Source of the DNA: Pratylenchus scribneri
Lineage: Eukaryota > Nematoda > Chromadorea > Rhabditida > Pratylenchidae
Assembly: GCA_030063045.1 (NCBI GenBank)
Contig: JAQSEB010000114.1
Location: 1,178,001-1,242,000 of the forward strand
Direction: 5' to 3'
Length of the DNA stretch: 64,000 nucleotides
Positions 22,050-33,200 of the stretch are shown one piece after another. A model generated the notes under the pieces. The model did not search any database, was not told the origin of the DNA, and was given only the letters and a program-made list of their open reading frames with translations. The stretch's first letter is position 1. Each line of letters begins with the position of its first letter. A program made the position numbers and the translations under genes.

Positions 22050-25000
22050 ATGGGCCTTTTCCGTGTGCTCATCTACAGCATCATTTTCGGCGTCTATGCC
22101 TCTGCCCTTGTTTACGATGTGCAATATGTGCCCCGACTTGGCCATAAATGGTGGATTTATAAGCTGGTCATGTTGAGTATGCTCAATTTGGTGGGTTTTA
22201 TAATTTTTGGATTTTAAAATTTTTTAGAATTTTTAAAAAGTATAAAAAATTTTAAAAAAAATTAAAATCCAAAAGATTATTTATATTTTATTAAATTTTA
22301 TAAGGCTGAAATGCAATTACATAATAGAATAAATTAGTTTTTCTGAAAAGAAAACAGAAAATTTCTAAAAAATTTTTTTGGATTTTTAAAAAATTTTTGG
22401 AGCTAAAAATGAAGAAAAAAATAATAAATTTAATTAAATTGAAATTTTTTATTATTAAATTATACAAGGCTAAAATGCAATTAATTAAATACCTAAATTA
22501 ATTTTTCAGAAACAGAAAATTTTTAAAAATTTTTAAGAATATTTTGTCTAAAATGTAGAAAAAAATAAATACAAAAAATTGGGTTCCGACAAAAATGGAA
22601 TCGGCCAATCCGAAAATGACAAGTTGGCCGGGTTAAGCCAGACCCAAAAGAATATTTCATTTTGAAATTCGTCTCCAATTTTTGATACTACTACAAACAA
22701 ATTTGACGAACATTTAAATTTAAATTTAATTTCATATTGAAAAATGGGAAAATTTATATTTTTTTTAAATTACTTACAAAAAATTTTTACTAAAATGATA
22801 AAATCAATGTTGATCCAATTTTTGACTTACTTAAAGTTTTTCATTTAAAAATTAATTTTTTGAAAAATCTATTATTTTTTAAAGTAAAAAAATTGATTTA
22901 ATTTTATGACCTACTTAATTCTTTTCCCAATTAAAAAAAACTTTCAAAAAATTTCAAAAAAATTTCAAAAAATTTTAAAAAATTTTCAAAGAATTTTCAA
23001 AAAAATTTTTTTGAAAATTTCAAAAAATTTTTAAAATAAATTTTCAAGAAGTTAAAAATATTTTAAAAATTTAAACCTCCTAATTTCACATTCATTCACA
23101 GACCCTTCAAACCGTTTATTCCGCAATTTGCTTCTTCTGTGCCCTCTTCGACTGGAATGAGGAAGTCCAGCATCGGGCCGAGTACAAAAAGGGCCATGCC
23201 CATGTGCCCAGCTATTGGCGTCGAACCCGGCTGCATAAAGCCTGCGATTTTATGTATGCCACCAGCGTGTTCCCCGTTGGCATGGCCAGTTCCCTTATGT
23301 TTTGGTAGGTTTTTTAATTAAAATTGTTGATAAAAATTTAAAATTAAATTTAAAAATTTTAAAAATTGGGATGACAAAAAAATTGAAAATATAATTTTTT
23401 TTTAATTAAAATTCGAGGCAAAAGAAAAAATTATTAAAATTTGAGTCAAAATTTCGAAAATTAAATTTAAAAATAATTCAAAAAAATTAAAAAAATTTAT
23501 CATAATTTTTACGAAAATTCTCCCTTTTTTAAATTGAAAATAAATAATATTAAATTAAATACGAGGATGTTTAATTTCCTTTTTAATAAAATTTAAAAAT
23601 GATTTTTGGAAATTATCAATTTTTTATATTTCCATTAAAATTAATTAATTTCCATTTTTCCACAGGTCTTTGCATGCGGTCAATCCCGAATTGGTAATGC
23701 CTCAGTGGGTGGCCAAATTGGTACCGAATTGGTTGAATCATGGTCGGCATGGGCACAAAAATTTTATAAATAAGAATTAATTTGTCATTTTCTATTTTAT
23801 TTTTTTCGGTATTATTAAAAAAAAACAAAAATTTTAAAATTAATTTTTATCATTTTATTTTATTTCGGTATTAATTTTTAAAAAAACAAATTTTAAATAA
23901 TTTTTATTTTTTGTACAAGTATAAATTAAATCTAAAATTCTATTAAAATAAAAATTATTTCCCTAATTTTCAATAAATTTAGATTAAATGATTTTTAAAA
24001 AATTTTTATAATTTTAAATATTTCCTAAATTTTTTTGAAAAATTTATTTTTTTAGAAAGCTAAAATAAAATTTAATAAAATTAAAAAATATTTCCTTAAT
24101 TTCAAACAAATAAAAATATTTTTTTTTCAGTAAGCCACACTGCACCAATCGCTTTTGTTCTCGTGGACACCTTGCTGACTTGCCATCATGCCCCCAGTCG
24201 TAAAATTGGTTCAATTGTTGTCTTCTCCCTCTACATTTTCTATTTGGGAATGTAAGTTCAAAATTGCATTATTAAAATGGGAAAAAGCTTAAATTAAGAT
24301 CTAATTTAAAATGAATTTTTTAAAATTAATATAAAAAATTTTTAAATTTCGAAAAATTAGGGGCACTTTAAAAAAGAGAGTAATTAAAGGAAAAATTAAA
24401 AAAAAAATAATGACTTAATTTTAAAATATTAATTAATTTTTTAAAACGAATATTCTTGTTAAATAGAATTTTAAAAAATTTTTACATTAAATTTATTTGA
24501 AATTAGAAATAAAAATATGGAGATTTTTTAAATTTAGGGTTGAAAATTCGAATCCATCACAAGCATTTTTTATTATTAAATTAAGATTTAAATATTTATT
24601 TTATATTTTAAAAATTTAAATTAAATTTATTCCAAATTCACAATTACATTTAATCTATTTCTTTTTTTTTCCCCAAAAATTGAGGGTTGAAGGCTAAAGG
24701 TTCGAATCCGTCACGAGCATTTTTTTAAATTTTTTTTTCTTTTTCACTCAATTGAAATTTTAGTTAAATTTATTTCAAATTTAATTTTTTAGAATTTTCT
24801 CCGTCCGATTGACCCAAGGCATTTGGCTGTATCCAATATTTGACAAATTACAATCCCAACAAGTTGCATTGTTATTGACTGTGGCCGGCATCCTCTTCTG
24901 GTTCCTCTACTTGATTGGCGATGGCCTCAACTTGATGCTTTGGGGTAAATTGTACCGGGGAAATTATTTTTAAATGTCATCCAAATTATGTGGTAAATTT

Positions 25001-25606
25001 AAGAAAATTTAGGAAATTTACTAAAAAATATGCGCAGAAACAATTAAAATATTTAAAATTTTTTGCAATTTTTATTACATATTCTGAGGAAATTTTAATT
25101 TTTATCTCCAAATAACCCACCCGTAAAATGGCAAAATTTTTCAATTTATAAAAAATTTTCCCTAAAATATGCACATTTTTGATCAAAAAGAACTTATAAT
25201 ATACAATTTTTGACTTTTTATTGTATTTTGGCCGTACAATTTTGTCAAAAATTTACTAAAATGCTAACATTTGAAATAAAGCTATTTTTAAATCAAAAGC
25301 AGAAAAGAAACCCAAATATTTAGAGTACAGACAAAACATATTTTTATTTCCAGTGAAATTAAATTATTAAGGATTTATGATTTGGGATTAGGAATGAAAA
25401 TTTGGGGTTCAGCTATATAAAAGCCCCTTGATTTTCGGATTCCATTTACCATTTTTTTATTAGAATTTAATAGTTTTTTTTTCAATTGACCAAATATTTA
25501 TTATTTATATAAATTTTAATTTTATTCAAATTTTAATTTTCCATTCAATTTTATAGGAAAAGCGCCTCATTCAACGCTGGAAGGAGAGAAGGCAAAAGTG
25601 AAATGA
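22050..25606 (+). CDS. AIG1/ADTRP-family membrane hydrolase B
   Basis: Exons: 22050-22190, 23102-23304, 23666-23742, 24131-24251, 24793-24944, 25557-25606. They sum to 744 nt, 247 aa. The order of segments follows AIG1: FRVLIYSIIFGVYASALVYD, LVMLSMLNL, a loop with RAEYKKGHAHVPSYWRR, VFPVGMASSLMFW, NWLNHVSHTAPIAFVLVDTL, GIWLYPIFDKL and LYLIGDGLNLMLWGK. The His pair is at 140 and 143. At the catalytic Thr position (43 in human AIG1) the residue here is Ser43. It lies 302 bp after gene A on the same strand, a tandem but strongly diverged pair with different intron positions in part. Introns are long and extremely AT-rich. Confidence 0.85.
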
Positions 25607-27208
25607 AATCCGCCGTAGGCAAAATTGGATGAAATCGAATTCGGCAAAAAAGAAGAGCAAATTTTGGCTTTAAAAAACAATTATTTAAATGATTGTAAAA
25701 TTTTCCAGTTTTCCATAAATTTTCCATTTCTCTCTTTTGTCTAATTTTCCATTGTTCTTTTTTGCCATTTTTTCATTAGTTTTTCCCCCAAAAAAGTATT
25801 AAATTCTCTTATAAATGCCAGGCTTCATTGTCAGATATATTTTTTCCATCCAAAGAATTTTAGTAAATTTGGCCCAAAAAACCGCAAAATTCACCGAATT
25901 CTTCACTGGATCCCAAGAAAATGTCATCCACCCAAAATCTCATTCAATCTTTGAATATTTAAGTCTCTCTTTTTCTAACCTGCCTATTTTATCCTCTTTT
26001 TTGTTACTCCCTTTGATGCCCATTTTTCACAAAATAAATATTGTGGGTAAAATGCAAGTATTTAATTTGCCTCAAAAACGACTGAAATTGCCGAAAAAGA
26101 GTAAATAAAGTCAAAATAATTATAATGGTTAAAATAAGGGTTTGTCCTAAACCCCCAAACCATATACCAAAAATTGAATAGAGCTGGTCAATCAAGACGT
26201 ATTGAATGGTAAATAATTTGTCATGGTTTGGTCAACAATTAAAGGCTATTAAACGGTTTAAACCAATTTTGGTTTGGTCAACAATTAAAGGGTATTAAAC
26301 GGTTTAAACCAATTTTGGTTTGGTCAACAATTAAAGGGTATTAAACGGTTTAAACCAATTTTGGTTTGGTCAACAATTAAAGGGTATTAAACGGTTTAAA
26401 CTAATTTTGGTTTGGTCAACAATTAAAGGGTATTAAACGGTTTAAACCAATTTTGGTTTGGTCAACAATTAAAGGGTATTAAACGGTTTAAACCAATTTT
26501 GGTTTGGTCAACAATTAAAGGGTATTAAACGGTTTAAACCAATTTGGGTTTGGTCAACAATTAAAGGGTATTAAACGGTTTAAACCAATTTTGGTTTGGT
26601 CAACAATTAAAGGGTATTAAACGGTTTAAACCAATTTGGGTTTGGTCAACAATTAAAGGGTATTAAACGGTTTAAACCCAATTTTGGTTTAATGGTTCAA
26701 AATTAAATTAGAATTTGGTAAACCCATTTCTCATAATTATATCTTATTCCCGTTCCCGTGTCCCCCTGTTAATGTTCCAAAGTGTTGAAATGGGCCGAAA
26801 TATGATTCATAAAAATTATTATACTTCTTTAAGTTGCAATCATTGAATGGGTCCGTCTCTTTTCCCTCATTTCGTCCCAAAAATGTACAAATTTAAATTC
26901 TTCTTTACAAAATAAATAGAACGACGATAACCGATAATGATAAAGGCTAAAAAGGTTAATAAAGTTAAAGAAGTGCTCTTTCTGGTAAACTGATAAAAAA
27001 AATAGGCAAAATGATGAAGACTGAATTTGAGGGAATGGCTACATCGGCAATTGATTGAGACCGACCCAAAATAATACAAATAATAAAATTGTTTTTTTGT
27101 TTAGCCTTATTGTTTTGATCATTGATCAATTTTGGCGCACAAATAAATATTAATTAAGCATATCATCCGGCTGATCTAATCAATTTTAATTGTGTATGCC
27201 CTCAGTGG
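25607..27208. other. Intergenic region holding MITE-A copy e
   Basis: About 1.6 kb between AIG1-B and the sugar transporter. From about 26118 to 26735 lies MITE-A copy e; the flanks (25607-26117 and 26736-27208) are AT-rich with short ORFs that show no recognisable domain and no splice-consistent extension. The transporter promoter should lie in the right flank. Confidence 0.5.
26118..26735 (-). mobile_element. MITE-A copy e (about 10 minisatellite units)
   Basis: Reverse orientation. The left end reads AATGGTTAAAATAAGGGTTT then GTCCTAAAC, followed by AATAGAGCTGGTCAATCAAG. Ten or so 46-bp units (GGTCAACAATTAAAGGGTAT ...) follow, several identical and three with the same AATTTGGGTTTGG variant. 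The far end is ragged, stopping near GAATTTGGTAAACCC. Confidence 0.85.
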
Positions 27209-30200
27209 ATGGTGTTACCCAGTGCTAAAATTTTGACGCTCGTCGGTTTAGTCAGCTTCTGCTCAAATTGGCAATTCGGATTCCAGGCAAGAAGATACAT
27301 AATAATTTCCAAATTTCTTTCTAGTATAAAGCCATACGTTTTTTTGAATTATTTTAGTGGAAAATTGCCTCAATTTTCATCATCAGAGGAATTTGGTCTA
27401 AATCTAAAATCATAAGGAACGGATCAGCCCAACTTGACGCTAGCGCTTATAACTCGCCAAGAGCTGAACCAATTTCGATCTTTTTATTATCAAAATAAAG
27501 AGCAGACTTTTGGCTATCTAATGATATTAATTTTATTTACATTGGTTCGGAATTGATGAAGTTGTATCCGAAAAACCAAAGAAGATTTTTCTAATTCAAA
27601 ATAAAAATAATTTTAAATGGTTTTTGAGCCTAACTTCAAGAATTCTGAATCAATTTAAATAAAACTAATATTATTAGATAGCCAAAAAATCTGCTCGTTA
27701 TTTTAATAATAAATTCATTAAAATTGGTTCATTCATTGATGAGTTTCGGGCGTATCCAAAATCACAATCTCCCTCCCTTTTTGAATGCCTTGGGAAAAAT
27801 CAAAAGGCAGAATTTTTTGAACTTTGCAAAAGTGGCTTAATAGTTAATAAAAATATATAGAATACCTTAACTAAAAACCTAATAAATTAATTTTGACTAA
27901 AAAATGCATCCAATCTAAGATTACATACATCAACACTGCTTCTCGGAATTTCTATGAACTTGCAAACGAAATTTATGTTGAATCCATTGGTAAAAATGGC
28001 ACAACGGAAGAATTGTTGCCAAAAGGGAAATGGAGCCAAGAGTGGAGTGCCATTGTTTCGGCATTTTATGCCGGTGCCCTGATTGGCTTCATTTTGGTTG
28101 GCATTTATTATAATAGATATTGGGGGCACTCCAACTTGGCACCATTTATAATAATTCATCAAGGACTGAACCAATTTTGATAATTTTAGTATCAAATTAA
28201 AGTGTAGACTTTTGGCTATCTAATGGAATTAATTTTATTTAAATTGTTTCAGAATTGAGGGAGTTATGCCCATAAAACCATTTAAAATGACCTTAACATT
28301 AGATTAGCGAAATTTGCATTTGTTTTTTGATACATAACTTCATTAATTCTTAACCAATTTAAATAAAATTAATATCATTTGATAGCCAAAAGTTTTCTCT
28401 AAAAATTGATACAAAATCATCAAAATCGGTTCAGTCCTTAATGAATTATTCTGAACGGCGCCAAATTGAATCTCCTTAGATAAATGCTTTAATATAATTA
28501 AAATTGCACTCCAAGGTGCCACGATTGATTCGTAAAACTGGAGGTGTCCGAAATGCCCTACTTTGGTCCTCTGTGCCCGCCGTGCTTGGCTGCCTTCTCC
28601 AATTGGGTGTTCGCCTTTCAACATGTATTCAAAATTGGGGAAATTCGATTATTGGATCCATTCTATTGGCTATAGTATAGCTCAATAGGAAAGTAACCAA
28701 TTTTGGAAGGCGATATGCCATTTGAAAGCCCTAAAGGTTCTCTAAAAAGTGGCTTTTCTAATTTTTTGAAAATTTAAAATATTTTGTAAAATAAGCTACT
28801 TTTACTCTGAGAATTCGAGTTTATTACATTCAAAGACATGTAACTTTTTTGAAAGTTGGATTTTATAAAATTTAAATAAGCCAAATTGTAGAGAATACTT
28901 TTGAATTCCAAATCCAAATGGTATATCACCTTCCCAAAATGGTTATCGCCTTGTTGATTTGTGAGCCAAAAACTATGCAATAACTCATCAAATCGGCCTT
29001 GGGCAATATTCAATTTTCGCCTGTTCCCTACTCTCCTTTTTTAAATCATTTTCCTTCCGAAATTTCAATTTTCCTAGCAAATTTACTCTTCGACCTCATC
29101 CTCTCTGTGGGTCGTTTGTTGATTGGCATTCAAGCTGGGTGTTCCCTTTGCCTTCTGCCATTGTTCATCATTGAGACAAGCGCATTTGCGCATCGACCAT
29201 TCCTTTCCTCTTTGCAGGTTTTTATATTTGTTGTAGTCGATTCTGAATCATCAACCGATTAATTCTGAATTCACTATGTTATATTTATCTTACCGCCTTG
29301 ATCTATCGGTCAATTGATTCGTTGGGATCGATTTTCTTTATAAAATTTTTTCAAATTGATTTGAACAGTTTGAACCTAAATATTGACATTGGGTTTTAAA
29401 CCGACTTATAATTTCTAGGGCTAAGGAAGGATAGGTTAAGCATAGGTTTAGGCCTGATGATACCAACAAGCCGAGTGCCTATCGAAAATTGGCTGAATCC
29501 GAGATTTTCGGAAAAAAAAGATAAAAAATTTCAGAAAATTTTTATTAGATCTACGTGTTATTTACTAATATTATTGATCTATTGACATTTAGATCATATT
29601 TTTAGGCCAACTTTATAGGAGATAGGTATTATAGCCAAAAATGCCAAAAAATAGGTTTTGTGACCATAAAATACAAGGAAAGCTCCTTAAGTAGATAAAT
29701 ATTGCGTTTAGGTGTAGGCACATATGGGCTAAACGCATGCCAAGTCTCATCAAAATGGGCCAAGATGAGGTATTTATCTTGTTAGGTTCAATCTGCTGGT
29801 TAAATCAATTTGAAATTGAAATCTTAGAAACAAAATCGACCATTAGAAATCGAATGAATCATAGATTAAAGTTGCGATAATTAAAACATATCTAAGTAAA
29901 AATCAACTAAAAATTCGTGATAGGCAACAATCTAATAAAGCAATTTCCTTCATCCTTCCACTCTTCCCATTCAAATTTTAGCAAGTTTTCCAATCGCTGG
30001 CCACCCTAATTGGTCTCATCGTTGGCTCCGATTCCTTGTTGGATTTGGGCCCTTTGAAGTTGGAATGGCTTCAGGTTGGCATAAATCATAGCTTTAGACA
30101 ATTTTCCCCCAATTTAGATGATCAGCCTTGCCCCAACTCTATTCTTCATATTTTTTCTTATTTGGCTTCCGGAAACTCCCTTTCGATTGTTGGAAAAATG

Positions 30201-33200
30201 CCAAGCCGATGAAGCCATTGGGCAAGAGGAGAAATTGGAATTGGGTAAATATAAAAAATGAGGGAATTCTCTTTAGGTTGATTAAATAATCAAAGGCTAA
30301 TCTCATTACAAAAATTTTATAATTAATTATTAGCTGATTAAACTCTAATAAGCTGCTATATTTCTTAGTTAGTTAAAATGAGGATTTATTCTTTTCGGAA
30401 AAGGGCAACCGGAAATAGTGCAAATTAATTCTTTCCGGAAAAGTGCAACCGGAAAAAGTAAATTAATTCTTTCCGGAAAGGTGCAACCGGAAATAGTGCA
30501 AATTAATTCTTTCCGGAAAAGTGCAACCGGAAAAAGTGCAAATGAATTCTTTCCGGAAAAAGTGCAACCGGAAAAAGTGCAAATTAATTCTTTCCGGAAA
30601 AGTACAACCGGAAATAGTGCAAATTAATTCTTTCCGGAAAAGTACAACCGGAAATAGTGCAAATTAATTCTTTCCGGAAAAGTACAACCGGAAATAGTGC
30701 AAATTAATTCTTTCCGGAAAAGTACAACCGGAAATAGTGCAAATTAAGTCTTTCCGGAAAAGGACAACCGGAAATAGTGCAAATTAATTCTTTCCGGAAA
30801 GGTGCAACCGGAAATAGTGCAAATTAAGTCTTTCCGGAAAAAGTGCAACCGGAAATAGTGCAAATTAAGTCTTTCCGGAAAAGGGCAACCGGAAAGAGTG
30901 CAAATTAATTCTTTCCGGAAAAAGGGCAAATTATTCTCCCAAAAAACTCCTCTATATTCCATTAATCAATTTCCTTACAGCATTTGAGCGCAGTTCCCTC
31001 TTCTATTATGGATCGCATGCGGATTTTGGCGCAATCCGTGACGAGGCATTCCATCGATGGCGAATTCCACAGCCTCATCAGCAAGGCAAAAAGCATCGAC
31101 CATTTTTGGAGAATATTAAAGGCAAAGAGATCAGCAGAGTGGCATTTAATTTATTCATTTTTAGGCCTTCTAATTGGTACATTGGCCTCTATTTCATTCA
31201 CTTTCACGGCTGACGATCTCATTGACTCATATTCCGCCGAATTCCTCTATGTGAGTAGCGAACATGAATTGAATACAATATTTTCTCTATTAGAAGCTCC
31301 CACTCTAATAGAATCGCCATTTATGTTAAAAATAAAACCAAGTAAGCTTTAGCCTTTAGATGAAATTAAGCCGAAATAAATAAATATTTTTTTGTCTTAC
31401 AATAAAATAAGAAAAGCCTCCAATTTCGGAAGGACTATAAAGCTTCCTTTCTATTCTTCTCTATTAGACCTCCCAGCTGCTGAAAAATTTCTGAAATTTA
31501 TTTATATGCCCCGAGGCTTCTAATAGAGAATTACGGTAGGCATTTCCATGAAAACACTTCAATCTAAACGCCACCTTTCTTTATGCATACTAATTGTTGT
31601 GCTGTTGAAGATTTGATTATAGTCTCATTCGACTCTGCTTGGTCTAATTAGTTTATGGAAATACAATTTTATACTAATATCTAATATAAGCGTTTTGAAA
31701 AGCTGAACAGAATGTTTTGACACAAACCGGTTTTTTACCTATTAAGCCTTATTTGGGAATGAAATTGAAATTCGATAGACTAAATCGTCCATACTCCATA
31801 CAGATTCGAATGAGCGTATTTTCAAGTCTCTGGCTTACCTAGAAACCGAGATTTACAAAATTTACCACTCCTTTAGGAAGAGGGAATTATTGATTGTGAA
31901 TTGAATAAAAAGTTAAATCTAGTTTAATTTCTCCTCCAATTCTAGCGTTCCTCGGATGCAGCCGACTCCACCGGTGAAACATTGACCGCATTGCTTGGCC
32001 TTTTACTTTTCGGTACCTCCGTGTTCGGTGCACTTCTCGTCGACAATTTTGGTCGCCGTCGGCTGCTCATTTCCGGCCTACTTGGCACCGCCCTTTCCAA
32101 TGCATTAGCCGCTTTTGGTGCCACACTTGGCTCTATTCAAATGGTTCGAAATTCTTTTATGTTTTTGGTATACCAAATTAGAGATCAGACTTTTGGCTAT
32201 CAAATGAAAATAAATTTTATTTAAAATGGTTCAGAATTATTAGAGTTATGGCCAAAAAACCATCGAAAATTGTAATAATCCATTGTAAAAGTAATTTTAA
32301 TGGTTGATGAAAAATTCTAATACTTTTGAAACAATTTGAATAAAATTAATAATATTATAGTTAGTAGCCAAAGGTCTGCTCTTTAATTTGAAATAAATTC
32401 GTCTAATTTAGTTCAATTATTGATGGATATTAGCTCTAATCTTTGCTAAATATCTAGGACTAGAGCTGTTTGGGGCGAAAATGGGCCTTGACTCTCGCCC
32501 TGGCCTTCGCCGGAGCCGTAAGCCCGTAAGCCCCATTGGCCCCAATAGATGGGATAGGGAATAAAAGCGAATCAACTTTAAATTTTTATTTATCATTTAA
32601 GCGAAAATATATTCATAATAAAGTGAACACCAAGAAGACTTTTCTGGAGGAAAAAGGGCTAATTTATAAATGTGAATTGCCAATTGGTGCAATATTTGAT
32701 TGATAGGGTGACGGAGCGATTAAGAGAAAAGTGTGGGTACAGTACAGTAGGATTAATAGAATAAGCCTTTAGGCATTGTTAGCATTGACAATAGATTATA
32801 AAAAAGGCAACAAATTGTGGCAAATCCACCCAATTCATTGCCCCCATTTAAGGTAACCATCGGATTTGCCTTCACAAAGGCATTCATTGGATTCGGAGCC
32901 GGTGCCCCGGCATGGTTCCTCACTTCCGAGGTTATTTTTCCCCCATTTTATTTTTTTGACCAGAATTTTCCAGTTGGTCTCACCACTTTTTGTGGCCCAA
33001 GCACAGGCAATCAGCACGGTGAGTGGCAACTTTATGGAATTGATTTGGGGAATTTAAAACTGAATAAATTCAGGGATCCTTGTTGATTGCCACCGGCCTG
33101 AGCACCCTTTCCTTCCTCTCAATACAGGTATGCCTTTAAAAAGGGATATAAAATTTTAAAAAGGGAAAGGAGTAGCGCAGGCACGTATTTAGGGGGGTGG

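Noticed and set aside
26867..27079. 70-aa minus-strand ORF upstream of the transporter
   Set aside because: No splice-consistent extension, no domain, and AT-rich composition typical of chance ORFs here.
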